NCBI GenBank assembly: GCA_964403285.1
Contig: CAYOFG010000030.1
Location: 1 to 16,600, forward strand
Direction: 5' to 3'
Source of the DNA: WVXT01 sp964403285
Lineage (GTDB): Bacteria; UBA6262; WVXT01
DNA: 16,600 nucleotides
Position 1 is the stretch's first letter; the number at the start of each line of letters is the position of its first letter. The notes below the pieces were generated by a model. It saw only the letters and a program-made list of their open reading frames with translations, was not told the DNA's origin and did no database searches. This document shows positions 1 to 7,168 of this stretch, piece after piece. The position numbers and the translations under genes are program-made.

Positions 1-26
1 CGATCACCCAGCGGTCTAACCTTCAT
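1..26 (-). CDS. groES: Co-chaperonin GroES, N-terminal fragment
   Basis: Only the first eight codons are inside the window. Read on the minus strand from the ATG at 26-24 they give MKVRPLGD, which matches the usual GroES opening (MK-IRPL-DR). A Shine-Dalgarno AGGAGGAAGAG lies just upstream. The identification rests mainly on context: a perfect CIRCE operator at 100-126 and a strong promoter at 127-155 precede it, the standard control region of groESL in bacteria with HrcA. GroES is the heptameric lid of the GroEL folding chamber in the cytoplasm; groEL would be expected next, outside the window. Eight residues alone would not prove the family. Confidence 0.8.
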
Positions 27-70
27 TGAGCTCTTCCTCCTTTCCAAGATATTAACACCGTAACAGTTTG

Positions 71-93
71 GTAGCCGCAACCTTCAGGTTGCG
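71..93. repeat. Partial GTAG-type palindromic element in the groES leader
   Basis: GTAGCCGCAACC, a TTCA loop and GGTTGCG form a 7-bp hairpin in the groES 5' leader, between CIRCE and the Shine-Dalgarno. The first ten bases (GTAGCCGCAA) are identical to the start of the element at 1380-1437, so this looks like half of the same repeat family. No matching CTAC end is visible. Confidence 0.6.
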
Positions 94-99
94 AAGCCA

Positions 100-126
100 T
101 TAGCACTCGTATGGCAAGAGTGCTAA
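100..126 (-). promoter_or_regulatory. CIRCE operator (HrcA binding site) of groESL
   Basis: The inverted repeat TTAGCACTC - 9 nt - GAGTGCTAA matches the CIRCE consensus with no mismatch. It lies immediately downstream of the -10 box at 127-132, so it covers the transcription start. This is the usual position for HrcA repression of groESL, relieved on heat shock. hrcA is not in this window. Confidence 0.97.
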
Positions 127-155
127 AGTATATATTTTTCAAGTAAATAAGTCAA
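127..155 (-). promoter_or_regulatory. groESL promoter
   Basis: On the minus strand, -35 TTGACT (155-150), a 17-nt spacer and -10 TATACT (132-127) fit a sigma70-type housekeeping promoter. The CIRCE operator follows directly. Confidence 0.88.
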
Positions 156-242
156 GAAACAAAAATAACCGGAATTCCCATTTATTTTAAAAAAATGCCG
201 TTTTTCTTTCAAATACTTCAACTTTCTCCATTTTTTGCTAAT

Positions 243-286
243 CCATTTTGGTCGGGCACCATTTATGATGCCATTTGGTCGGGCAC
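243..286. repeat. Short direct repeat, CCATTT(T)GGTCGGGCAC
   Basis: Two near-identical copies, 243-260 and 271-286, differ by one T and are separated by ten bases. A related inverted fragment (GGGCGACCGACC) occurs near 372-383. The origin is unknown; they may be the remnant of a small mobile repeat together with the palindrome at 292-344. Confidence 0.6.
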
Positions 287-291
287 TCTTT

Positions 292-344
292 ACCCCGTTA
301 GAAATTCCTCCAAGAGAATTTCTAACATCTATTTCTAACGGGGT
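292..344. repeat. Palindromic element with two mutually exclusive hairpins
   Basis: The left arm ACCCCGTTAGAAATTC (292-307) can pair with GAATTTCTAAC (316-326, 11 bp, 8-nt loop) or with ATTTCTAACGGGGT (331-344, 14 bp). Both pairings are exact. Neither is followed by a T-run on either strand, so it is not an obvious intrinsic terminator. Confidence 0.75.
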
Positions 345-441
345 TTAGAGTACCATTGCCGTCACCCTAAAGGGCGACCGACCTACCTCGGGCGTGCACT
401 CTACTGTATGGTTTGATATTTTCTATTTAGCAATTTTGAAG

Positions 442-471
442 TTATCCACAGACTTTTCCACAAAATCCACA
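442..471 (+). promoter_or_regulatory. Cluster of DnaA-box-like 9-mers
   Basis: TTATCCACA (442-450) is a perfect match to the classical DnaA box. TTTTCCACA (454-462, one mismatch) and AAATCCACA (463-471, two mismatches) follow in the same orientation. They sit just past the coaX stop codon. No AT-rich unwinding element or dnaA/dnaN gene is seen, so I do not call this an origin. Confidence 0.4.
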
Positions 472-474
472 TGC

Positions 475-1251
475 CTATTTTTGGCCTTGAAAGTTTCGCT
501 CCCAGATTATCCTCAGGCCTTCCAGCACCAGCTCTTGATTCACTGTATCTATCATCTCAACCTCTGGCGCTATGAGAGTGGCGTATCCACCCGTAGCCAC
601 AATTTTGGGATTCTCTCCCATCTCTCTTTTTATTCTGGAAAGTATCTCTCTCACCTGTCCAATCGAACCATATACTATTCCTGCCTGCATACTCTTTCTG
701 GTGTTCTTACCAATTACACTTTCTGGTTTAGCCGGTTCAACACGCGGCAGTTGAGCTGCCTTTTCAAAAAGCGCCAAGGAGGAGATACCGACCCCCGGCG
801 CAATCACTCCCCCAACATATTCTCCTTTCTCGCTGATTACATCAAAAGTTGTGGCAGTACCGAAATCGACTACTATAAGCGGTCCTTTATACAGTTCAAA
901 AGCAGCAATACTGGTGGAAAGTCTGTCAGCTCCTACTTCCTTAGGATTATCATACAAAATAGGCATCCCCAGTTCACCCTCACGGCCGACCACGAGGGGC
1001 TTGATGCGAAAATGTCTCTGGGAAATCTCTTCAAAAACAGGTAACAGCGAAGGGACCACACAGGATATAGCAATCCCCGAAATTTTTTTTCTGTCGATTT
1101 TTATACGGTCAAAGAAACTTAAGATTTCTGTTCCATACTCATCCGTAGTCTTTTCTGTACTTGTTGAAATTTTCCAGCTTTCTATCAGTTTCTTTCCCGC
1201 ATAGACACCAAAAGAGATACTCGTATTGCCAATATCAACCACAAAAAGCAT
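475..1251 (-). CDS. coaX: Type III pantothenate kinase
   Basis: CoaX phosphorylates pantothenate with ATP, the first step of CoA synthesis, in the cytoplasm. The 258-residue length is normal for the family. Its ASKHA-fold motifs are present: DIGNT at 6-10 (phosphate binding), GADR at 107-110 with the likely catalytic Asp109, DFGTATTFD at 129-137, GGVIAPG at 147-153 and ATGG near 219-222. ATG at 1251-1249 is preceded by a modest GGGAAG. It lies downstream of birA on the same strand, a common pairing, but 182 bases holding two palindromic repeats separate them, so co-transcription is uncertain. It ends with TAG at 477-475. Confidence 0.95.
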   Translation of the reverse strand: MLFVVDIGNTSISFGVYAGKKLIESWKISTSTEKTTDEYGTEILSFFDRIKIDRKKISGIAISCVVPSLLPVFEEISQRHFRIKPLVVGREGELGMPILYDNPKEVGADRLSTSIAAFELYKGPLIVVDFGTATTFDVISEKGEYVGGVIAPGVGISSLALFEKAAQLPRVEPAKPESVIGKNTRKSMQAGIVYGSIGQVREILSRIKREMGENPKIVATGGYATLIAPEVEMIDTVNQELVLEGLRIIWERNFQGQK

Positions 1252-1273
1252 AACATCTTCCCTTTATAGAATC

Positions 1274-1341
1274 GTAGGGGACGGACTCTGTGCCGTCCCT
1301 TCCTTTGGGCGACCATCCCGATATATCGGGATCGCCCCTAC
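1274..1341. repeat. Modular palindromic element (GTAGGGG/CCCCTAC)
   Basis: Outer arms GTAGGGG (1274-1280) and CCCCTAC (1335-1341) enclose two inner hairpins: GGACGG..CCGTCC, and one with arms GGGCGA..TCGCCC around CCCGATATATCGGG. The predicted fold is a three-way junction. The same architecture with other inner sequences recurs at 9545-9600, so this is a dispersed repeat family. It lies upstream of coaX. Confidence 0.8.
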
Positions 1342-1347
1342 ACTGAC

Positions 1348-1364
1348 GCAGAGCTTTGCTCTGC
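1348..1364. repeat. Short hairpin module between two repeats
   Basis: GCAGAGC TTT GCTCTGC is a perfect 7-bp hairpin with a 3-nt loop. It is sandwiched between the elements at 1274-1341 and 1380-1437 and followed by AGCTAC, so it may be a truncated third member of the family. Confidence 0.6.
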
Positions 1365-1379
1365 AGCTACATTATTTTT

Positions 1380-1437
1380 GTAGCCGCAAAGCGCAAGCTT
1401 TGCTTTCCTTTTAGTCCCGATTCATCGGGACAACTAC
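1380..1437. repeat. Modular palindromic element (GTAG/CTAC) ending in birA
   Basis: GTAG (1380-1383) and CTAC (1434-1437) bound two inner hairpins: GCAAAGC..GCTTTGC (1387-1403) and GTCCCGATTCATCGGGAC (1414-1431). The CTAC end contains, in reverse complement, the TAG stop codon of birA. Confidence 0.78.
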
Positions 1438-2231
1438 AGAATCTTCGAGAGTATTGTCACGTCGCCAGCAACAACCCTTTTCTTTCCCTCTTCTGTCTCT
1501 ACAATCAAGGCTCCATATTCGTCTATATCCAAAGCTTTGCCTTCAATAATCTCATTCGCACATTCAATCTTAACGTTCTTACCCAGCACAGCCGATATCC
1601 TTTTACACTCCTGCAAAATTGGATCCATTCCTTGCTTCTTAAAATCCGAATAATATTTGTCAAACTTCTCCAGCACCTTTCTCAAAAGTTTCTGTCTGGG
1701 TAAGTTGCGACCCATTACCTCCTTGAGAGAAATTGCTGCACCCCGCAGTGCAGGAGGAATGCGATTATTCACATTAATTCCCAGACCCGTAATAACGTAA
1801 TTAACCCGGCTAATGCCCGACACCATTTCCGTCAGCACCCCACACACTTTCTTAAATCCAATACCAGAAAAGGTGCGAACGAGAACATCGTTTGGCCATT
1901 TGAGTTTGACTTCCAGTTTGAAGAGTTCGGCTATTGCTTTTGCTACAGCGAGGCTGCCAATCATCGTTATTTTTGGCGTTTCCACTGGGGCTACTTCAGG
2001 ACGGAGGATAACAGATAGCCAGATACCACCTTTTGGCGAAACCCATCTTCTACCCAGGCGACCCTTTCCCTGAGTCTGGGTTTCTGTAATAACAACTGTT
2101 CCCTCGGCAAGCCCCTTCTGTGCAAACTTCTTTGCCTTATCCTGGGTGGAAGTAACCCTCACATAACGAAATATTTTTCTACCTATAATTCGTGACGACC
2201 TGTCAGAAATTCTTGTGCCTACTTTTTTCAC
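1434..2231 (-). CDS. birA: Biotin--[acetyl-CoA-carboxylase] ligase
   Basis: This enzyme makes biotinyl-5'-AMP and transfers biotin to the lysine of biotin carboxyl carrier domains. The catalytic motifs are clear: GKGRLGRRW at 55-63, KWPNDV at 111-116 and KVCGVL at 128-133, with Lys128 in the place of the conserved active-site lysine. The C-terminal SH3-like domain (about 210-265) is present. At 265 residues with no N-terminal helix-turn-helix it is the short, non-repressor type, so it is unlikely to bind DNA like E. coli BirA. The start is GTG at 2231-2229 behind AGGTGG. It follows nadC by 59 bases. Its TAG stop falls inside a palindromic repeat. Confidence 0.94.
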   Translation of the reverse strand: MKKVGTRISDRSSRIIGRKIFRYVRVTSTQDKAKKFAQKGLAEGTVVITETQTQGKGRLGRRWVSPKGGIWLSVILRPEVAPVETPKITMIGSLAVAKAIAELFKLEVKLKWPNDVLVRTFSGIGFKKVCGVLTEMVSGISRVNYVITGLGINVNNRIPPALRGAAISLKEVMGRNLPRQKLLRKVLEKFDKYYSDFKKQGMDPILQECKRISAVLGKNVKIECANEIIEGKALDIDEYGALIVETEEGKKRVVAGDVTILSKIL

Positions 2232-2290
2232 TTCTCCACCTTGCTTCTCGGTGGAACCACCAGGCTGTCTATTCCACTGTCAATATGTCG

Positions 2291-3055
2291 CTATGCCACA
2301 ATATCCAAACTTATGTCCAATGCCCTCGCTGAGTGAGTAATCTCTCCTATTGATATCCTATCCACTCCCAGACGAGCAATCTGTTTGATACTCTTTAAAT
2401 CTATTTTGCCCGAGACCTCAATAGCCGGACTCTTTGTTCCTTTTCTTTCCCGCGATGTTTTAACCATTTTTACTGCTTTTCTTAAAATAGGGAATTTCAT
2501 ATTGTCCAGCATAATAATATCCACATCCATAGCTAATACTTTCTTCAGTTGCTTGAGATTATCTATTTCTACCTCTATTTTAATGCCTCGGGGAATCTTC
2601 TTTCTTATCTGTTGCAAATTCCAGTTGCCAGGAACTCTCCCTACGCCTCGAGCGCCTGCTATGCGCCAATGGTTATCTTTAATCAATACCATATCATAAA
2701 GGCCCATCCGGTGATTATATCCACCGCCGCAAGTCACTGCATACTTATCCAGGTACCTCAAGCCAGGAATTGTTTTCCTCGTATCATAGATTTTTGTTTT
2801 TCCTCGTGGGCTAGTCGATTTAATAGCCTTTACATATCTTCGCGTTAGTGTGGCAATCCCTGAAAGGTGCTGTAAAAAGTTTAGCGCTGTCCTTTCCCCT
2901 GTGAGGATCACCTGAGCACTTCCCTGGACTTCTGCCAGAATCTCTCCATTCTTTACTTCTTTTCCATCCTTCACCATCTTTTTGAATTTGATTCCCTTCC
3001 TTTTCTTTTTACCTCGAACAATTAGGCTCTCTACAGCTTTGAACACCTCTTCTGC
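2291..3055 (-). CDS. nadC: Nicotinate-nucleotide pyrophosphorylase (carboxylating), 5' end missing
   Basis: NadC converts quinolinate and PRPP to nicotinate mononucleotide, CO2 and PPi in de novo NAD synthesis. The visible part has RKTIPGLR with the downstream K-YAVTCGGGYNHRMGL and LIKDNH motifs, then EVE.DN and IMLDNM, all typical of the alpha/beta barrel that binds quinolinate and PRPP. The frame is open into the N-run: AEE precedes VFKAV, as inside normal NadC proteins, so the GTG near 3046 is internal and the true start is lost. About 55-75 residues should be missing, more than 100 Ns can hold. An AAAGGAG on the far side of the gap (near 3158-3164) may be its ribosome binding site. Confidence 0.93.
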   Translation of the reverse strand, partial: AEEVFKAVESLIVRGKKKRKGIKFKKMVKDGKEVKNGEILAEVQGSAQVILTGERTALNFLQHLSGIATLTRRYVKAIKSTSPRGKTKIYDTRKTIPGLRYLDKYAVTCGGGYNHRMGLYDMVLIKDNHWRIAGARGVGRVPGNWNLQQIRKKIPRGIKIEVEIDNLKQLKKVLAMDVDIIMLDNMKFPILRKAVKMVKTSRERKGTKSPAIEVSGKIDLKSIKQIARLGVDRISIGEITHSARALDISLDIVA

Positions 3056-3155
3056 NNNNNNNNNNNNNNNNNNNNNNNNNNNNNNNNNNNNNNNNNNNNN
3101 NNNNNNNNNNNNNNNNNNNNNNNNNNNNNNNNNNNNNNNNNNNNNNNNNNNNNNN
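3056..3155. other. Assembly gap (100 Ns)
   Basis: Exactly 100 Ns, the usual placeholder for a scaffold gap of unknown length. The nadC reading frame enters it and the missing N-terminus needs roughly 165-225 bases, so the real gap is probably longer than drawn. Confidence 0.99.
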
Positions 3156-3197
3156 TCATCTCCTTTCGCTTTAAGAATGATTTGTTTTTTGTTTATT

Positions 3198-3259
3198 GGT
3201 AGTGTAGCCCTTTATGGGCGTCCCGATTTATCTCTACGGGCATAAAGCCCTACACTACC
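3198..3259. repeat. Palindromic element GGTAGTGTAG/CTACACTACC ending in uvrB
   Basis: Nineteen-base arms (3198-3216 and 3241-3259) pair with two mismatches around a 24-base centre containing CCCG..CGGG. The termini resemble the GTAG/CTAC family elsewhere in the window. The right end supplies the uvrB stop codon (TAG at 3257-3255). Confidence 0.75.
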
Positions 3260-5255
3260 GGTGAACAAGTCTTTTTCTATGCGGTAACCCTTTCAACTCA
3301 AAAATCTTGTCCCTTAATATTGCTGCCAGCTCAAAATCGAGGTTATCCGCGGCCTGGTGCATCTCGCGCTCTAACTCTTTCAATACCCAGGGTGCCTGCT
3401 CTTCGGTTAAATAATCGTAACCCCTCTCACGTAAAATTCTGTAAGCCCTCTGTTTCGTCTCATCTATAAATTCTTCCTCTTCCCTGATTGCTTTCTGAAT
3501 TGTCTTAGGAGTAATGTGTAATTTTCTGTTATAATCTAACTGTTTCTTACGCCTGCGGTCCATTTCTCCGATGGCGCGGCGCATCGACTGCGTCACTCCA
3601 TCTGCATACATAATTACCTCGCCATTTACGTTACGAGCTGCCCTTCCACAAACCTGTATCAAAGAGGTCTCAGACCTCAAAAAGCCTTCTTTATCTGCAT
3701 CGAGCACAGCAACCAGGGAAACTTCTGGCAAATCGAGTCCTTCCCTTAACAGGTTTATCCCCACCAGACAGTCGAATTCACCTTTCCGGAGGTCTTTCAA
3801 AATCTCCACCCTGTTTAAAGTCTCAATCTCTGAATGGAGATAGCGCACCCGTAGGCCCTTCTCTACAAGGAAAGAACATAAATCTTCTGCCATGCGCTTG
3901 GTGAGAGTAGTCACCAAGATCCTCTCTTTTTTCTCCATTCTTTTCTCAATCTCTTTAATTAAGTTATCAATCTGACCTGCGGTAGGTCTTATCCCCACTG
4001 CCGGGTCGACCAATCCTGTGGGTCTTATAACCTGCTCTACCACAACACCTTTTGCCTTCTTCAGTTCATAAGGAGCTGGGGTAGCTGAAACGTAGATGAC
4101 CTGATTGATTAACCTTTCAAATTCAGCAAATTTTAAAGGACGATTATCCAGGGCACTGGGCAAGCGAAAGCCATATTCCACAAGGGTCTCTTTTCTGGAA
4201 CGGTCACCGTTATACATACCATTCAGTTGAGGAATAGTAACGTGAGATTCATCAATAATCGTCAGGAATTCCTGGGGAAAATAGTTAATCAGACAGGATG
4301 GGGGCTCTCCCGGCTTTCTTCCCGAGAGATGCCGGGAATAGTTCTCAATTCCAGTACAATAGCCTACTTCACGCATCATCTCCATATCATAATTTGTCCT
4401 CGTTTCTAACCTCTGGGCTTCCAGTAACTTATTTTGAGACTTCAATTCCTTTAATCTTTCTGCCAGTTCTTTCTTTATCGCTTTTATAGCTTCTTCCAAC
4501 CTGGGTCTGGTGGTGACGAAGTGTTTTGCCGGATATATATATACTTTCTCTTTTTCTGTCAAAACTTTACCGGTTAAAGGGTCTATTTCCATTATCCTTT
4601 CAATCTCATCGCCAAAAAATTCTACCCTGAGAGCAGTTTCCAGATAGGCAGGGTATATTTCCACAACGTCTCCCCTGACCCTGAAATTTCCCCGGGAGAA
4701 ACTGATGTCGTTTCTCTGATACTGGATATTTACCAAATCCCTCAGCAAATCCTGACGGGGATAGGAGCTATCCTTGAGCAGAACGACCAGAGACTCCTTC
4801 CATTCCTGAGGGGAACCGATGCCGTAGATACAGGATACAGAAGCCACAATGACAACGTCTCTCCTTTCTAAAAGAGAACTGGTGGCTTTTAGCCTTAGCC
4901 GGTCAATCTGTTCGTTAATGGAAGCATCCTTCTCTATATATGTATCTGTCTGAGGAACATAGGCCTCAGGTTGGTAATAGTCATAATAGCTCACAAAGTA
5001 TTCTACACTATTTTCCGGAAAGAATTGCTTAAATTCAGAATAGAGCTGCGCCGCCAGGGTCTTATTATGGGAGATTACCAGTGTAGGTCTATTAACATTA
5101 GCTATCAAACTTGCAACAGAGAAAGTCTTTCCTGAACCAGTTACACCAAGTAAGACCTGATTCTTTTCTCCTCGCAGAATACCTTCAGTCAGCTCCTTAA
5201 TTGCCTGGGGCTGGTCTCCCCGAGGAACAAAATCTGAAACCAATTTGAATTTCAA
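3255..5255 (-). CDS. uvrB: UvrABC system protein B
   Basis: UvrB is the helicase-like core of nucleotide excision repair: UvrA loads it on damaged DNA and it recruits UvrC. The full architecture is present: Walker A GVTGSGKT at 37-44, the damage-probing beta-hairpin region with YYDYYQPEAYVP at about 90-101, Walker B IIDESH, motif V/VI residues (GINLLREGLDLPEV, QVCGRAAR), and a C-terminal UVR domain for UvrC contact. I choose TTG at 5255-5253, giving 666 residues: it overlaps the surE TGA (TTGA) and has GGGGAG seven bases upstream. A longer frame to 5285 has no such signal. The last codons and stop lie in the repeat at 3198-3259. Confidence 0.96.
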   Translation of the reverse strand: MKFKLVSDFVPRGDQPQAIKELTEGILRGEKNQVLLGVTGSGKTFSVASLIANVNRPTLVISHNKTLAAQLYSEFKQFFPENSVEYFVSYYDYYQPEAYVPQTDTYIEKDASINEQIDRLRLKATSSLLERRDVVIVASVSCIYGIGSPQEWKESLVVLLKDSSYPRQDLLRDLVNIQYQRNDISFSRGNFRVRGDVVEIYPAYLETALRVEFFGDEIERIMEIDPLTGKVLTEKEKVYIYPAKHFVTTRPRLEEAIKAIKKELAERLKELKSQNKLLEAQRLETRTNYDMEMMREVGYCTGIENYSRHLSGRKPGEPPSCLINYFPQEFLTIIDESHVTIPQLNGMYNGDRSRKETLVEYGFRLPSALDNRPLKFAEFERLINQVIYVSATPAPYELKKAKGVVVEQVIRPTGLVDPAVGIRPTAGQIDNLIKEIEKRMEKKERILVTTLTKRMAEDLCSFLVEKGLRVRYLHSEIETLNRVEILKDLRKGEFDCLVGINLLREGLDLPEVSLVAVLDADKEGFLRSETSLIQVCGRAARNVNGEVIMYADGVTQSMRRAIGEMDRRRKKQLDYNRKLHITPKTIQKAIREEEEFIDETKQRAYRILRERGYDYLTEEQAPWVLKELEREMHQAADNLDFELAAILRDKIFELKGLPHRKRLVHR

Positions 5256-6025
5256 GTCAATTCTCCCCTGAGAGCATCTTTCCAATCAAGATGCCACCGC
5301 TTCAAAGTTTCCACCATCCTGTAATCGGTGCGGTCGAGAGACAGTGGGGTAATCGATATCTTATTATGCTCAATGGCGGCAATGTCCGTGCCCTGTTCAG
5401 ATATCCCGGAGATATTCTCACCAGCAATCCAATAGTACTTTTCTCCACGAGGGTCCGTACCCTCTTTAATCTCTTTACCATAGATTCTCTTCCCCTGTCT
5501 TGTTATTTCCGTTCCCCTAATTTCATCCAGAGGTAAATCGGGAACATTCACGTTAAGGTAGACGCTCTTAGGTAAGCCTTGCTGGATAATCTTTTCCGCC
5601 AGAAAGCGCCCAAAATTTGCTGCCACTTCAAAGTGGTATCCACCCGTGACAACTAAGGATATGGCAAAGGAGGGAATCTCCAACAGAGTTCCTTCCAAGG
5701 CTGCTCCCACTGTTCCAGAATAAGTTACATCATCACCAAGGTTGGGACCATTATTTATTCCCGCAACTACTAACTCCACATCCCCCTTCATCAAACCCAG
5801 TATACCCAGTCTCACGCAATCTGAGGGAGTTCCGTCCACCAGAAATTTCTTCTCTTCCAGTTTTTGGATCCGTAGAGGTTTATCCAGGGTCATAGAGTGA
5901 CTGGTAGTCGACCTCTGCTGGTCGGGCAGGACAACATAAACTTCACCAAGTCCTGATAATTCTCGCACCAAGTGCTCAAAACCTCTGCCATGTATTCCAT
6001 CATCATTAGTCACCAGAATCCGCAT
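5252..6025 (-). CDS. surE: 5'/3'-nucleotidase SurE
   Basis: SurE is a metal-dependent phosphatase acting on nucleoside 5'- and 3'-monophosphates. The N-terminal metal site VTNDDG carries Asp8 and Asp9. Ser39 in the QRSTTSHS loop and Asn91/Asn95 in INNGPNLGDDVTYSGTVGAA complete the usual active site. At 257 residues it is of normal length. It starts the minus-strand group and is translationally coupled to uvrB by a 4-base overlap. A promoter at 6061-6089 gives a leader of about 30 bases. The pairing of surE with uvrB is not a standard operon that I know of. Confidence 0.96.
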   Translation of the reverse strand: MRILVTNDDGIHGRGFEHLVRELSGLGEVYVVLPDQQRSTTSHSMTLDKPLRIQKLEEKKFLVDGTPSDCVRLGILGLMKGDVELVVAGINNGPNLGDDVTYSGTVGAALEGTLLEIPSFAISLVVTGGYHFEVAANFGRFLAEKIIQQGLPKSVYLNVNVPDLPLDEIRGTEITRQGKRIYGKEIKEGTDPRGEKYYWIAGENISGISEQGTDIAAIEHNKISITPLSLDRTDYRMVETLKRWHLDWKDALRGELT

Positions 6026-6060
6026 TTCTATTTCCCGCCTCTTCTTACAGTTAACAATTT

Positions 6061-6089
6061 ATAATAACAAAACTCTTAAACAAAATCAA
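6061..6089 (-). promoter_or_regulatory. surE promoter
   Basis: On the minus strand, TTGATT (6089-6084), a 17-base spacer and TATTAT (6066-6061) precede the surE ATG by 35 bases. Confidence 0.65.
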
Positions 6090-6134
6090 CATAAATTTAG
6101 GTTGACAGTAGTAGCTAATTTATGATATTTTTTC

Positions 6135-6162
6135 TTTGACTTGAGTAAAATCTACATAAGAT
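6135..6162 (+). promoter_or_regulatory. Possible promoter of the ThiF-like gene
   Basis: TTTGAC (6135-6140), a 16-base spacer and TAAGAT (6157-6162) lie 16 bases before the ATG at 6179. A second TTGACA at 6102-6107 has a weak partner (TATTTT at 18 bases). I cannot tell which is used. Confidence 0.4.
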
Positions 6163-6178
6163 TGCAGGTGTTGAAACT

Positions 6179-7039
6179 ATGACAAATGGACTTTTTGAGG
6201 AAATAAGACGATTGGCCCAAAAGGCAATCGCTCCGGACGGAAAGGAGTATCAAAGCCTCTCTATCGAGGCTGTAAAAAAGATTGCCCATAAGAAGGAAGT
6301 CTTGGGAAAAGAAGTGGAAATCGCTGCCTTAGAATGTGCAATAGTTCCCGAACGGTACCAGAGAAATATGGGAACAGTGGGAATCGAGGGACAAATTAAG
6401 CTACTCCGCTCAAAAGTGGTCATAGCCGGTGCCGGAGGTCTGGGAGGAACGGTTACGGAGCTTTTAGCTAGAATGGGTGTGGGACATCTCATAGTAGTTG
6501 ATGGAGACTCCTTTGAAGATAGTAATATCAATCGGCATCTGCTCTGTCAGGAAAAGAATCTTAGACAGAATAAGTCTCAGGCAGCAGTAGAAAGAGTAGG
6601 GCAGATTAACTCAGGAGTTGAAGTGACAGCTATTTCTCGTCATGTTACTGAAGAGAATGCCACCCAATTGATAAAAGGGGCAAATGTCATCGTGGACGCT
6701 TTGGGCGAAATAGGCGCCCGTTTCATCTTAGAGAGAGCAGCTAAAATGGAAGGTATCCCCTTAGTTCATGGCGCTATAGCCGGATTCTACGGACAGGTCA
6801 CTACCATATTGCCAGAAGATGAAGGATTGATAAGGATTTATGGTTCACGCGATAGGGCTCCAGAGGTGGGAAGTGAGAGCGACCTGGGAACTCCTCCTAC
6901 CACAGCCAGTATTGTTGCTTCGTTTCAGGCTCAAGAAGTCATAAAGGTCCTGCTGGGCAGTAATAAACTCTTGCGTAATAGATTATTGACAATAGACGCT
7001 GAATCAGGGAATATAGAAATAATTGGCCTCTCCCTTTAA
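6179..7039 (+). CDS. HesA/MoeB/ThiF family E1-like adenylyltransferase
   Basis: Members activate the C-terminal glycine of ubiquitin-like sulfur carriers (ThiS, MoaD) as acyl-adenylates. The nucleotide-binding loop GAGGLGG is at 84-90, the Asp-rich strand VVDGD at 107-110 and SNINRH at 115-120. The later segment TPPTTASIVASFQAQEVIKVL matches the family's dimer helix. An N-terminal extension of about 75 residues, with EVEIAALECAIVPERYQRN at 46-63, is of a kind I associate with a MoeB/HesA subgroup in anaerobes. The CxxC zinc pairs of classic MoeB/ThiF are absent and no catalytic cysteine is obvious. No ThiS/MoaD gene is adjacent, so the partner and pathway (thiamine, molybdopterin or other) are undetermined. 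AGGTG lies ahead of the ATG. Confidence 0.88.
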   Translation: MTNGLFEEIRRLAQKAIAPDGKEYQSLSIEAVKKIAHKKEVLGKEVEIAALECAIVPERYQRNMGTVGIEGQIKLLRSKVVIAGAGGLGGTVTELLARMGVGHLIVVDGDSFEDSNINRHLLCQEKNLRQNKSQAAVERVGQINSGVEVTAISRHVTEENATQLIKGANVIVDALGEIGARFILERAAKMEGIPLVHGAIAGFYGQVTTILPEDEGLIRIYGSRDRAPEVGSESDLGTPPTTASIVASFQAQEVIKVLLGSNKLLRNRLLTIDAESGNIEIIGLSL

Positions 7040-7130
7040 GCCTCATCAAGCATATTCTCAAGCAATCCAGCTCAATAGAAAAAAATAATTAAGTATTGTG
7101 TCGTGTCCCCGGAATTGGAAAGAATTTTTC

Positions 7131-7159
7131 TTGACAAAAGATTTTGGATTTAGTAAATT
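7131..7159 (+). promoter_or_regulatory. Promoter of the DUF4912 gene
   Basis: TTGACA (7131-7136), a 17-base spacer and TAAATT (7154-7159). The ATG follows only nine bases after the -10 box with no Shine-Dalgarno between, so the transcript is probably leaderless or nearly so. Confidence 0.7.
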
Positions 7160-7168
7160 TAATTTGAT

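Larger units (their letters stand above)
156..474. other. Gene-free spacer between groES and coaX
   Basis: I see no convincing gene here; the open frames lack ribosome binding sites and family resemblance. The stretch is AT-rich on the groES side. It holds a direct repeat (243-286), two alternative hairpins (292-344) and a cluster of DnaA-box-like 9-mers (442-471), listed separately. Confidence 0.7.

Noticed and set aside
442..471. Chromosomal replication origin
   Set aside because: A few DnaA-like boxes alone are not enough; no AT-rich unwinding region or replication genes are seen.
394..1044. Long plus-strand open frame of 216 codons
   Set aside because: It runs antisense to coaX, has no ribosome site and no family resemblance; coaX explains the region.
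1274..1437. CRISPR-like array upstream of coaX
   Set aside because: The repeated units are hairpins with different inner sequences, not identical repeats with regular spacers, and no cas genes are present.
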